Below, in pieces: positions 19,816-29,232 of a DNA stretch of 64,000 nt (position 1 is the stretch's first letter; every line of letters starts with the position of its first letter). Below the pieces are notes generated by a model. The model ran no database searches, was not told the DNA's origin, and saw nothing but the letters and a program-made list of their open reading frames with translations. The stretch comes from Aquificota bacterium (GTDB taxonomy: Bacteria > Aquificota > Aquificia > Aquificales > Aquificaceae), in NCBI GenBank assembly GCA_030549905.1, contig JAUQQK010000001.1, positions 124,001 to 188,000 on the forward strand, read 5' to 3'. Both the position numbers and the translations under genes were made by a program.

Positions 19816-21435
19816 TTATGCCTTCTTATGCTGTTTTTCAAGCCATTCATAGTTGTATGGGTCCCAGTCTTCTGGCATGTGAGGTATCTTATCAAAGTTG
19901 TGGGGTGGTGGTGGTGAAGGTATGAGCCACTCGAGAGAAGGAGACTGCCAGGGGTTGTCTTCCGCCTTAGGTCCAAGCTTGGTGGATAGTATAAGGTTTG
20001 CAAGGGCTATGAATACTCCAAAAGCAAGGATAAAGGCACCTATGGTTTGGAGCTCATGAAGTCTAACCCACTCAGGTATAGGTGGATAGTCCGCATACCT
20101 TCTTGGCATACCTTCAAGACCCACTATGAACTGAAGGAAGTAAAAGAGGTTAGAGCCTATCATGATTATTACAAGACCTATCTTACCCCACAGCTCACTA
20201 TACATTCTGCCGGTTATCTTTGGATACCAGTAGTGGAAGCCACCAAAGACTGCAAGGGTAAGAGCCATTCCAAGCACATAGTGGAAGTGGGCTACTACAA
20301 AATGAGAATCGTGCACTGCTATGTCAAAGGCAGGAAGGCCAAGGGGTATTCCAGTAAGACCACCAATAAGGAACATGAATATGGCACTGAGAGTATAAAG
20401 CATGGGTGTGGTAAACCTGACAGAACCCTTGTAAAGGGTAAATACCCAGTTGAATATCTTTATACCCGTAGGCACGCCTATGAGCACAGTGGTGTAGGAA
20501 AAGAGTATCCTTATCCAGTCTGGCACACCGCTGGTAAACATGTGATGTATCCATACCATAAAACCAAGGATTGCTATACCCCATATGGCGAATATCATGG
20601 AAGTTCTTCCGAATATCTCCCTTCTTGAGAAGGTGGCTATCATCTCAGATATAAGGCCAAAGGCTGGTAGTATCATCACATATACCACAGGGTGAGAATA
20701 AAACCAGAAGAGGTTCTGATACAGAAGCGGGTCTCCACCCCTTGTAGGGTCAAAGAAGGCAGTATGGAAATACTTATCCATAAGGAGCATGGTTACGGCT
20801 CCTGCAAGGGCTGGCACGCCGAGAATCTGTATTACGTTCATGGCAAGGAAAGCATGAAGGAAGAGGTTCATCTTTCTGAGGGTTATACCGGGTGCTCTCA
20901 TGGTAAGGTTTGTCACCACAAGGTTTATGGCACTGGCAAGGGAGGAAGCTCCAAGCATGTGTATTATAAGAGCATAGAAGGCAACTGGTCCTGCATTCTC
21001 GTTAAGTGAGAAGGGGGGATAACCCGTCCACATCATTCTGATATGGTTCCCGGGCAGGAATGTAAGCAATGCCAGGACGCTTGCTGCGAAGAAAAGCCAA
21101 TAGCTAAGGGCGTTAAGCCTTGGGAAGGCTACATCTCTTGCACCTATCATTAGTGGCAGTAAATAGTTTCCAAAGGAACCCCATATGGCAACTGCCCACC
21201 AGAACTGCATAAGGACTCCGTGAACTGTAAGAGCCTGATTGTACGCATCTTCCGACATGTACTGGAGACCAGGCTGATAGAGTTCAAGCCTTATGGCTAA
21301 GGCGGAAAGCCCTGCTATGAGGAAGAAGATAAGGCTTGTGATGCCATACATGATGCCTATCTTCTTGTGGTCTGTGGTAAAGAGCCACTCTTTGAGCCCT
21401 GCACTAAAATATGGTCTGTAGCTTACTGCTGCCAT
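19816..21435 (-). CDS. coxA: Cytochrome c oxidase subunit I
   Basis: 539 aa; WLFTTDHKKIGIMY, FWFYSHPVVYVMILPAFG, HHMFTSG, HFHYVLGM. Confidence 0.96.
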   Translation of the reverse strand: MAAVSYRPYFSAGLKEWLFTTDHKKIGIMYGITSLIFFLIAGLSALAIRLELYQPGLQYMSEDAYNQALTVHGVLMQFWWAVAIWGSFGNYLLPLMIGARDVAFPRLNALSYWLFFAASVLALLTFLPGNHIRMMWTGYPPFSLNENAGPVAFYALIIHMLGASSLASAINLVVTNLTMRAPGITLRKMNLFLHAFLAMNVIQILGVPALAGAVTMLLMDKYFHTAFFDPTRGGDPLLYQNLFWFYSHPVVYVMILPAFGLISEMIATFSRREIFGRTSMIFAIWGIAILGFMVWIHHMFTSGVPDWIRILFSYTTVLIGVPTGIKIFNWVFTLYKGSVRFTTPMLYTLSAIFMFLIGGLTGIPLGLPAFDIAVHDSHFVVAHFHYVLGMALTLAVFGGFHYWYPKITGRMYSELWGKIGLVIIMIGSNLFYFLQFIVGLEGMPRRYADYPPIPEWVRLHELQTIGAFILAFGVFIALANLILSTKLGPKAEDNPWQSPSLEWLIPSPPPPHNFDKIPHMPEDWDPYNYEWLEKQHKKA

Positions 21436-21450
21436 GGTGATGCACCTCCT

Positions 21451-22167
21451 TTAAAGGTTTCCTTTATTTAAAACTTCGCTCGTTTGCATACCCTGATTTA
21501 GCCATTTTTCAAACTCCTCTTTTGGTACCACCTTGAGAACAGCTGCCATCTTAGAATGCTGTGTGCCACAATACTCTCTGCAGAAGACCCAGTATTCACC
21601 AGGCTTGTTTATCTGGAACCACATGTGGGTTATCCTTCCGGGAACTGCGTCCTCCATAACTTTTGCAGGATGAACGTAGAAGGAATGTATTACATCTCTT
21701 GAAGTAAGAAGAACCTTCACCGGTGTTTCAGCGGGCAGATACGCCTTGAACATATCGTTGACCTCTTCAGGCTTAAGGTAGGTATTAGTCTCTGGGTTTA
21801 CCACGCTGTTGAAGAAGGAAAACACCTTTTTGCCATTTGGATATTCAAACTCCCAGCCCCACATGAAGGCGGTAACCTTTATTTCCATAGCCTTTTCTGG
21901 TGCGTTTCTCTGAACCCTGTAGAAGGCAAAGCTATGAGTTGCCAAATATATAACCACTATGGTGGGTATTATGGTCCAGAGCACTTCTAAAGCCTTGCTT
22001 TCATGCACATGCTGAGCCTTTTCATTCACACCCTTCCTGTAGCGGTATTTCCAGAGAAATATGGCCGCTGGTATGAAAACCACCAGATAAATTACAACAG
22101 CCACGAACAGCCAAATTTCATACATGGTCTGCCAGTAGTTGGCAGGATAGGCTAGCACTTCCTTCAT
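21451..22167 (-). CDS. coxB: Cytochrome c oxidase subunit II (CuA)
   Basis: CuA motif CREYCGTQHSKM; VIHSFYVHPAKV. Confidence 0.95.
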   Translation of the reverse strand: MKEVLAYPANYWQTMYEIWLFVAVVIYLVVFIPAAIFLWKYRYRKGVNEKAQHVHESKALEVLWTIIPTIVVIYLATHSFAFYRVQRNAPEKAMEIKVTAFMWGWEFEYPNGKKVFSFFNSVVNPETNTYLKPEEVNDMFKAYLPAETPVKVLLTSRDVIHSFYVHPAKVMEDAVPGRITHMWFQINKPGEYWVFCREYCGTQHSKMAAVLKVVPKEEFEKWLNQGMQTSEVLNKGNL

Positions 22168-22961
22168 TGGTGCACCTCCTTTCTATTTCTGTTATAAAAA
22201 TATGCAAGGGATAAGGTGGCAAAAAGGCCAAAAAGCCCCATACCTGCAAATATGAGGGTAGGGTCTATCACATACCTGCTTCTTGCATGGTCATAACGGT
22301 AGCAGGCAAGTATGGCAAGGTCTACAAGCCTGTTTACAGAGGGTCTTTCCCTCTGGGCATCTATAAAAGCAAGGCTCACATCCTTCTCTCTAAGGAAAGC
22401 CCCATACAGATACCTCATCACCTTACCATCAGGAGATAGGAATATGGTAGCGTTTGGGTGTATGAATATCTTGTCCCTGTCTATGTAGTAAAACTTATAA
22501 CCCACAGCCTGTGTTAGTTTTCTTATATCTTCCTTAGATAGAAGACCTACCAGCCAGTTAGATGGAGGTTCTGTTGTCTTGAAATTCTTCAGCATAAAAT
22601 CCCGCATGGTTTGAAAGTTATCCCTATCATCAAAGGAAAGCACCACATACCTGTAGTCCTCAGAGAGGTTTTTTGATACCTTATACAGATGTTCTGCAGA
22701 TATGGGACACACAGAATCGCAGGTGTAGTATGCAAAAAGTAGAGCCGTAGGCTTGCCCTTTATAAACTCCCTAAAGCTCACTTCGCCCCTTGGCGTCTTT
22801 ACCTTCACATCAGGCACCTCTTTGCCTATGTAAAGGTCCTCCTGAATTCTTACCACGCTTACATCCTGCTCACCGTAATAGCTTGTGTATCTGCCATACT
22901 CATAGGGCTCTCGGGCAAAGGAGAGGGATATAAGAAGCATGATAACTGCCCACATGCTCAT
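22164..22961 (-). CDS. SCO1/SenC-family copper chaperone
   Basis: ALLFAYYTCDSVCPISAEHLYKV, IFIHPNATIFLSPDGKVMRYLYG; between coxC and coxB. Confidence 0.9.
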   Translation of the reverse strand: MSMWAVIMLLISLSFAREPYEYGRYTSYYGEQDVSVVRIQEDLYIGKEVPDVKVKTPRGEVSFREFIKGKPTALLFAYYTCDSVCPISAEHLYKVSKNLSEDYRYVVLSFDDRDNFQTMRDFMLKNFKTTEPPSNWLVGLLSKEDIRKLTQAVGYKFYYIDRDKIFIHPNATIFLSPDGKVMRYLYGAFLREKDVSLAFIDAQRERPSVNRLVDLAILACYRYDHARSRYVIDPTLIFAGMGLFGLFATLSLAYFYNRNRKEVHQ

Positions 22962-23743
22962 GCCAGACTACCTATAAGATATGCACTGCTTGCCACAAGA
23001 AGCCACATGATATCCACAAAGTGCCAGTAAAGGGTTATCGCCTTTATGTAGGTGTGTCCCTTGTGCTCGCTGGCTTTTCCGCTCAGAAGCAGGTAAAGGC
23101 CCACCACCATGGTAAGAAGACCAACCACTATGTGAGAGGTATGTATGCCCGTAAGCATGTAAAAGCCCGTGCCATACATGTTTGAGCTGAGGGTAAAGCC
23201 CTCGTGCCAGAGGTGTAGCCACTCAATTATATGTATTACCATGAAGGCACCACCAAGAAACATGGTAAGCAGCATAAAGAGGGCGGAAAGGGCATTTTTA
23301 CCCTTTTCAAAGAGCTTTTCAGATATGGCTATGGTGCCGCTGGAAGCCCACAGGATAAAGGTGAGAAGAACTGGTATTTTAAGGTTCATGCCTTCGGGAA
23401 CCCACTGATGCCAGATATCCGCATGGGTAGCCCTTGCCATGTAAAAGCCTGCAAACATGGTGCCGAATATGACCACCTCCGAGACGATAAAGAACATCAT
23501 GGCGGGCATACCAAGCCCTTCCTCGTGTCCCTTTGAGAAAAATTCCTGAATCCACCCAGCTATACCCACCACAAACAGGACCAGGCTCACACCCCCGAAA
23601 AGGAGGGCAAGCATGGGCTTCTGCCATACCATATAGGCTATGAAGGTAAGGGGGACCAGAAGAACCGCGAGACCTACTGGCAGGGGCCAGTAGCTATACT
23701 CGTGCTCTCCAAGGTGATGGTGATGCACCTCATGCTGTGCCAT
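22958..23743 (-). CDS. coxC: Cytochrome c oxidase subunit III
   Basis: MMFFIVSEVVIFGTMFAGFY, HTSHIVVGLLTMVV, LYWHFVDIMWLLVASSAYLIG. Confidence 0.95.
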   Translation of the reverse strand: MAQHEVHHHHLGEHEYSYWPLPVGLAVLLVPLTFIAYMVWQKPMLALLFGGVSLVLFVVGIAGWIQEFFSKGHEEGLGMPAMMFFIVSEVVIFGTMFAGFYMARATHADIWHQWVPEGMNLKIPVLLTFILWASSGTIAISEKLFEKGKNALSALFMLLTMFLGGAFMVIHIIEWLHLWHEGFTLSSNMYGTGFYMLTGIHTSHIVVGLLTMVVGLYLLLSGKASEHKGHTYIKAITLYWHFVDIMWLLVASSAYLIGSLA

Positions 23744-23847
23744 TTTTCAACCTCCTCTTTAAGAACTCTAACACCATTAATTTAAAACACCAAAGCCAGG
23801 CAATTTATAACATATGTTTATATTATTATAAAAGATTTTTATTCAAA

Positions 23848-24744
23848 CTAAAAGGCAACCTCCAATATCCTCTCCCTTTCCTCCTTCCAGCTTAATCTCC
23901 TCTGCAGGCTGACTTTTAAAGCCTTAAACTCACGCCATGGCAGGTCTATGTAGGTAGGCACACCATAAACCAAAGCATTTTTAGCCTGATAGGAAAGCAC
24001 TTTTACAAACCTTGAGGTTTCTCCATTTTCAAATAGTGCCTCCACAACTATGTATAGCTTTGGGTCCCCCTGGTCTGCGGTAGGCAGGTTATGAGGCACG
24101 CCCACATTGGTTATCTTTAGCCTTATGGTCTCAGCCTGCTCCAGCTCTACCTTTATGTCTTCAGGTTTTGCTATGCCCGCAGGAAAGCTGTGGTCATGCC
24201 TCGTCTTTTTGCTGTGGAAGTATTCAAAGGGGAACTTCTGGACAAGCCTTTTATTACCCAAAGAGGGCATGTGGCAGTCCTGACAGGACGTTTGAGCTTT
24301 GGTTATGTGCCATTCCTTGTAAGTTTCCTGATGACAGCCAGCACAGAAAGAGGATTTAGAGTAGCTGAGGTCCTGCCTTGAGGGGTGTGGTGGAGACCAG
24401 ACCTTGTGTGGTCCGTGCATGGCTTTTGTCTCTTCCTTAAAATGGCAGGCTACGCAGGACACTCCATCCTCCTTGAACTCAGCCCTTAGAAGGGGCTTTA
24501 TCTGAGGGTCTACCTGATGGGGTGCATGGCAGGACAGACACTTATTTTTCGTGTAGTTTTCGCTCTCAAGCCTGAATTTTTCACTCTTCCAGGCAACCGC
24601 ATGCCTGCTCTTTTCCCATTCTTTGAATACCTCCGCGTGGCAGTCGGAACACCTCTTTGCCTCAGGTCTCTGAAAAAGGTCTTCTTCCACAAACATATCT
24701 CCGCAGGAGCTAAGGAGGGCAAGGGCAAGCAGTAGGGCTACCAT
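23848..24744 (-). CDS. Pentaheme c-type cytochrome, putative lipoprotein
   Basis: Five CxxCH motifs (CSDCH, CLSCH, CVACH, CAGCH, CQDCH); lipobox-like LLSSCG. Confidence 0.9.
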   Translation of the reverse strand: MVALLLALALLSSCGDMFVEEDLFQRPEAKRCSDCHAEVFKEWEKSRHAVAWKSEKFRLESENYTKNKCLSCHAPHQVDPQIKPLLRAEFKEDGVSCVACHFKEETKAMHGPHKVWSPPHPSRQDLSYSKSSFCAGCHQETYKEWHITKAQTSCQDCHMPSLGNKRLVQKFPFEYFHSKKTRHDHSFPAGIAKPEDIKVELEQAETIRLKITNVGVPHNLPTADQGDPKLYIVVEALFENGETSRFVKVLSYQAKNALVYGVPTYIDLPWREFKALKVSLQRRLSWKEERERILEVAF

Positions 24745-24781
24745 TTTCCTCTCTCCTGTTATATAATTTTAAATGTTCAAA

Positions 24782-24854
24782 GGCCCGGTAGCTCAGCTGG
24801 TAGAGCACCCGGCTGAAAACCGGGGTGTCGGCGGTTCAAATCCGCCCTGGGCCA
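24782..24854 (+). tRNA. tRNA-Phe (GAA)
   Basis: 73-nt cloverleaf: acceptor GGCCCGG/CTGGGCC, anticodon stem CCCGG-CTGAAAA-CCGGG, T-loop GGTTCAAATCC. Confidence 0.95.
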
Positions 24855-25758
24855 TTTTTAAAAGCTCCACCCTCACCCTGTAGTCTATTAATATCTCTAT
24901 TTCCTCCCTGTCTAAATATGGGTCAAGGAAGGGTATGGCATAAGGCGAGTGGTTTATCTTATTCATTTCCTGCTTGCTAAGCTCATCTCTACCCACAAGG
25001 CATGCCCTCGTGCCTGACCTTTTCCTTCCCACACTGCCCGTGCCTGAAAGTCTAAAGCCAAGTTCCTTAAGAGCCTTCCTGACAGCCAAAGAAGATGTGT
25101 AGGAGACCCATACACCTTCCTCTTCCATGAGCCCTTTAACCCTTTCAAGAAAATGCAAAGACCAGAGCTCAGGGTTCCTGTAGGGTGAAAAGCCGTCATG
25201 AAAGACCGCATGGGCTTTAAACTCCTCTACTTCTCTTATCCTTTCCCTTGCATCGCCTAAAAGAAGCCTGAAGCTAATGCCTTCCCTTTCAAAGCCTGGA
25301 AGTCCATCCCACAGAAGCCTTAGGTATGTTTGATAAGGTTCTGGTAGTGGTGGCACCGCCCGTAAAAGCTCCTTCTCAAAGGATAGGATTTCTATTTCCA
25401 GCCTTGGGTTTATGGCTCTTAGCTCCCTTATGGCTACCGCCAGGTTGTAGCCAAGCCCAAAGCCCACATCAAGAATACGAACCCTTTTTAAATGCTCTGC
25501 CCTCTCTAAAAGACCAGAAGGCTTTAAAAACTTCTCAAGGCATTCTCTTACTGCACCTGCGGAAAGGCTGTGGTATGGCTCGCGGTAATGGGGATGTATT
25601 ATGGTGTAGTCTCCCTCTTGCGTCTTTGCCACTCCAGAGCCTTCCACAGAAGGGCATAGCCATACGGAAAGTTCTTTAAGTATGTTTTCAAAATGCACAC
25701 TGCTTAGCTCTATACCATGCTTCTGTAGATACAAGGTAAGCCTTTTGCTAAGCTCCAC
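24793..25758 (-). CDS. MnmC/MnmD-like SAM methyltransferase (DUF752 type)
   Basis: ILDVGFGLGYNLAVAIRE, VFHDGFSPYRNPELWSLHFLERVKGLMEEEGVWVSYTSSLAVRKAL; ORF continues antisense through the tRNA-Phe gene. Confidence 0.8.
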   Translation of the reverse strand: MELSKRLTLYLQKHGIELSSVHFENILKELSVWLCPSVEGSGVAKTQEGDYTIIHPHYREPYHSLSAGAVRECLEKFLKPSGLLERAEHLKRVRILDVGFGLGYNLAVAIRELRAINPRLEIEILSFEKELLRAVPPLPEPYQTYLRLLWDGLPGFEREGISFRLLLGDARERIREVEEFKAHAVFHDGFSPYRNPELWSLHFLERVKGLMEEEGVWVSYTSSLAVRKALKELGFRLSGTGSVGRKRSGTRACLVGRDELSKQEMNKINHSPYAIPFLDPYLDREEIEILIDYRVRVELLKMAQGGFEPPTPRFSAGCSTS

Positions 25759-25806
25759 AGGTTAAAATTTATAACGGATGAAGCCCTTTGAAGGGACGCC
25801 CCGTGG

Positions 25807-26082
25807 GATACTGTTGCCTCCTACTTTGCAAGGCAGATAAGCCTGCTGTATGCCTTCTTTACCGCCACCTCCATCATGACAGTGATAGGTCTTCAGGAAG
25901 AAATTAGAATTAAGGGAAAGGCTCTTGCTTGCGGAGTCCTTTAACTATCCGGGCATGTATGGACTTGTGATGTTCCTACTCTTTCTCACTCCGTATCCGC
26001 CTTTAAAAATGCGGGCTTTCCCACCTTTTCTGAAAACCTAAGGTTTGCAGTAATTCCCTCAGGCGATAAAGAAATGCTATGA
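25807..26082 (+). pseudogene. Decayed TrkH/KtrB-type potassium uptake protein
   Basis: Fragments in shifted frames: SLLYAFFTATS, ALLLAESFNYPGMYGLVMFLLF, LSHSVSAFKNAGFPTFSENLRF; frameshift and missing segments. Confidence 0.75.
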
Positions 26083-26146
26083 GAGGACATTTTATTAATT
26101 TTGGGAAGCAGGGAAAAGATAAGCCTTCTGTGATAAGATAACAGAG

Positions 26147-27259
26147 ATGCGCAGGCTCTTAAAGCTTTTCCTGCCCCTTAGCCTTGTGGCTTTGGGTTTT
26201 GCTCTATTCCTTTTAGCTAACAAAAGAAAGGAAAATTATGCAATGGTGGAGGAAAGGGAAGTCAAAACCCTCATATACTGCTCTGGCTATGCAAAGAGGG
26301 AGGACTATATCATAGTAAAGTCTGAAGTGTCTGGTTATGTGGAAGAAGTCCTTGTGGAGGAGGGACAAAGGGTAAAGAAGGGGCAGGTTCTTGCAAGGCT
26401 CAGCACGGGAAGCCTTGATGCAAGCATAAGGGAGGTCTCCGAGAGGTTAAGCCTGGCAGAGGAAAGGTTAAAGGAGGGCTCTGATTACTTTAGAACCTTT
26501 GAAAGCGCCGTAGAATCCGCCAGGTTAAGCATGGAAAGGGCAAGGGAAGCCTATGAGAGGAGGGAAAGGCTCTTCAGGCAGGGGCTTATACCGAAGGAAG
26601 CCTATGAGAACAGCAAGCTTCAGTATGAGACTGCCCTCAAAGAGTATGAAAGGGCAGTCAGCAGCTACAAAGATGCCAAGAAGGCTTTAGAATACGAAGT
26701 GAAGGTACTTTCCGCAGAAAGGGAAAGGCTCATGAAAGAAAAGGAAAAATACACAATAAAAAGCCCTGTGGAGGGCTATGTGCTTAAAAAGTTTGTAAGC
26801 GTCGGAGATTACATAAACCATATGAGTCAGGAAAACAGGCTCTTTTCCGTAGGCTCGGGCGGATGGGAAGTTTGGCTTGATGTGGATGAGGAGTATGCGG
26901 GGCTTGTAAAGGAAGGTCAGAGGGTCTTCCTCAGGCTTGATGCGTACCCCGGTCAGGTCTTTGAAGGAAGGGTCTTTCAGGTAATAAGGGAGGTAGACAG
27001 GAGCAGGAAGCTCTTCACCGTAAAGGCTAAGGCGGAGCTTCCTGAGGATATGCCCTCAGGCACCACGGTGGACGGGCAGATAGAAGTAGAACCAAGGAGG
27101 GTTTTACTGCTTCCGGTTCAGGCTTACAGGGACGGCTATGTGCTTGTATATGATGGTGTAAGATACATAAAGGTTCAGGTTAGGGTGGGCAGAAGGCTGG
27201 GAGACTACTATGAGGTGCTTGAGGGACTTAAAAAGGGAGACAGGGTGGTTCTGCCTTGA
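26147..27259 (+). CDS. HlyD/MacA-like membrane fusion protein
   Basis: 370 aa; signal anchor, lipoyl-like halves around a coiled coil, SPVEGYVLKKFVSVGDYI. Confidence 0.88.
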   Translation: MRRLLKLFLPLSLVALGFALFLLANKRKENYAMVEEREVKTLIYCSGYAKREDYIIVKSEVSGYVEEVLVEEGQRVKKGQVLARLSTGSLDASIREVSERLSLAEERLKEGSDYFRTFESAVESARLSMERAREAYERRERLFRQGLIPKEAYENSKLQYETALKEYERAVSSYKDAKKALEYEVKVLSAERERLMKEKEKYTIKSPVEGYVLKKFVSVGDYINHMSQENRLFSVGSGGWEVWLDVDEEYAGLVKEGQRVFLRLDAYPGQVFEGRVFQVIREVDRSRKLFTVKAKAELPEDMPSGTTVDGQIEVEPRRVLLLPVQAYRDGYVLVYDGVRYIKVQVRVGRRLGDYYEVLEGLKKGDRVVLP

Positions 27260-28473
27260 CGCACGTGCTCTTTGTGGCGGTCAAGCTTCTTTTAGAAAGA
27301 AAAAGGCAGACGCTCGTTTCTGTCCTTGGCGTTTCCATAGGAGTAAGTGCCTTCATAGTGATGAGCTCCTTAATGGTGGGCTTTCAGAGCTACTTTATAC
27401 AGCAGGTGATAGACCTTGAGCCTCACGTAAGGATAAAGCCAAGGGAGGAGCAGGTAAAACCATTGGAAGAAAAGGCTCTGCTAATGGGCGAAAAGCCAAA
27501 GGAAAAGGACAGGATACTCGGCTGGCAGGAAATGATGGCTAAGTTAGAGGGTGAGGTTCTTGGTATTGCACCAAGGCTTGTAAGCAGGGGCATACTCAAA
27601 TACGGCGTAAAGGAAAAGCCCGCCACCCTTCTGGGCATTGACCCGCAGAGAGAGCCAAAGGCATCGGTGGTGGAAAAGTTCCTCAGGTATAAAAACCTTC
27701 ATAAGCTTGAAAGCAACAGGACGGGCATTATCTTGGGTATTTTGGTGGCAAGAAGCCTCGGTATAAGGGAAAGAGGGCAGAAGCTTCTGCTTGTGGCTCC
27801 CAACGGTAAGTCCTTGATGGTAGTCGTGGAGGATTTTTTTGAATCGGGCATCACAAACATAGACGACACGAGGGCGTACATACACATAAAAACCCTTCAG
27901 GCTCTCTTAGACAGGCAAGGTGAGGTCAACGAGATAGTAATAAGGATTAAGGATGTAAACCAGGCGGAAAGGCTTGCAAAAAAGTGGCAGGGGGAAACAG
28001 GCTACGAGGTGGAAAGCTGGCAGAAGGCTTACAGAAACTTCCTGAGCATCTTCAAGATTCAGAACATAATAACCTACATGATTGTCTTTTCCATACTTAC
28101 CGTGTCCGCCTTTGGCATATTTAACATAATCATGTTTACCGTCCTTGAAAAGAAAAAAGACATCGCCATATTGATGGCTATGGGCTTTGAAAGGAGGGAT
28201 ATACTCTACATATTTCTCATACAGGGCTTGACGGTGGGGCTTCTTGGTGCCGTGCTTGGCTCCCTTATAGGCTTTGGGCTTCAGGAATACTTAGTTTCTG
28301 TCAGGCTTGATGTGGAAGGGCTTATAAGGACAAGGGGCTTTGTGTTAGACAGAAGCCCCCTTTATTACCTTTATGCCTTCCTGTTCTCCCTTTTCTTTTC
28401 ACTGCTTGCAAGCCTGTATCCTGCCCACAGGGCAAGCAGGCTAAACCCGGTGGACATATTCCGAAGCCAATGA
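27256..28473 (+). CDS. MacB/LolC-like ABC transporter permease
   Basis: FtsX domain: VSVLGVSIGVSAFIVMSSLM, KKDIAILMAMGFERRDILYIFLIQGLTVGLLGAVLG, YPAHRASRLNPVDIFRSQ. Confidence 0.92.
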   Translation: MTHVLFVAVKLLLERKRQTLVSVLGVSIGVSAFIVMSSLMVGFQSYFIQQVIDLEPHVRIKPREEQVKPLEEKALLMGEKPKEKDRILGWQEMMAKLEGEVLGIAPRLVSRGILKYGVKEKPATLLGIDPQREPKASVVEKFLRYKNLHKLESNRTGIILGILVARSLGIRERGQKLLLVAPNGKSLMVVVEDFFESGITNIDDTRAYIHIKTLQALLDRQGEVNEIVIRIKDVNQAERLAKKWQGETGYEVESWQKAYRNFLSIFKIQNIITYMIVFSILTVSAFGIFNIIMFTVLEKKKDIAILMAMGFERRDILYIFLIQGLTVGLLGAVLGSLIGFGLQEYLVSVRLDVEGLIRTRGFVLDRSPLYYLYAFLFSLFFSLLASLYPAHRASRLNPVDIFRSQ

Positions 28474-29138
28474 GCCTTTTAGAGCTAAGAAGGATAAGGA
28501 AAGTAATAGGTCAGGAGGAAATACTCAAGGGCATAGACCTCAAGGTGGAAAGGGGGGAGTTTATAGCCATAGTAGGGGTAAGCGGTTCTGGAAAAAGCTC
28601 TTTGCTTTACATAGCGGGGCTCTTGGACAGACCAACGGAAGGGGAAGTTTTCTTTGAAGAAAGGGCAATAGACTTTAAGCAGGAAAGGCTTCTTTCGGAG
28701 ATAAGAAACAGAAAAATGGGCTTTGTCTTCCAGTTCCATTATCTTCTGCCAGAATTTACCCTTCTTGAGAATGTAATACTGCCTGCCATAAAGGCGGGCA
28801 TGAAGAAAAGAGATGCGGAAGAAAGAGCTTATGAGCTTCTGAGAAGGCTTGGGCTTTCTGGTAAGGAAAGGAGAAGGCTTTATCAGGTCTCGGGCGGTGA
28901 GATGCAGAGGACTGCCATAGCGAGGGCTCTGATAAACAACCCCACACTGCTACTTGCGGATGAACCTACGGGCAACCTTGACAGCAAGAACACGGAGCGT
29001 GTAATGGAGATATTCAGTGAGATAAACTCGGAGGGAAGGAGCATACTGATGGTGACCCACGAGCTTGAGCTGACAAAATACGCTCACAGGGTTGTGGAGA
29101 TGAGGGACGGGCTTATAGTGGGCGAAAGAAGGGCTTGA
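28470..29138 (+). CDS. ABC transporter ATP-binding protein (MacB/LolD type)
   Basis: GVSGSGKSSLLYIAGLLDRPTEGEV, VSGGEMQRTAIARALINNPTLLLADEPTGNLDS. Confidence 0.95.
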   Translation: MSLLELRRIRKVIGQEEILKGIDLKVERGEFIAIVGVSGSGKSSLLYIAGLLDRPTEGEVFFEERAIDFKQERLLSEIRNRKMGFVFQFHYLLPEFTLLENVILPAIKAGMKKRDAEERAYELLRRLGLSGKERRRLYQVSGGEMQRTAIARALINNPTLLLADEPTGNLDSKNTERVMEIFSEINSEGRSILMVTHELELTKYAHRVVEMRDGLIVGERRA

Positions 29139-29172
29139 ACTTAAGTAATGTATTTTCCAATATATTCATCTC

Positions 29173-29202
29173 TTGACAAATGATTTAAGTTTTGCTTATA
29201 CT
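29173..29202 (+). promoter_or_regulatory. Sigma70-like promoter of the molybdoenzyme operon
   Basis: TTGACA - 18 bp - TATACT, RBS GGAGGTGA before ATG 29233. Confidence 0.65.
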
Positions 29203-29232
29203 TACGATTAAGGTCATAAAGGAGGTGAAGCC

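Noticed and set aside
20047-20628. 193-aa plus-strand ORF
   Set aside because: Fully antisense to well-conserved coxA; no family features; GC-biased shadow ORF
29173-29188. Possible FNR/CRP-like site TTGACAAATGATTTAA upstream of the molybdoenzyme operon
   Set aside because: Only a partial half-site match; the -35 TTGACA explains it better
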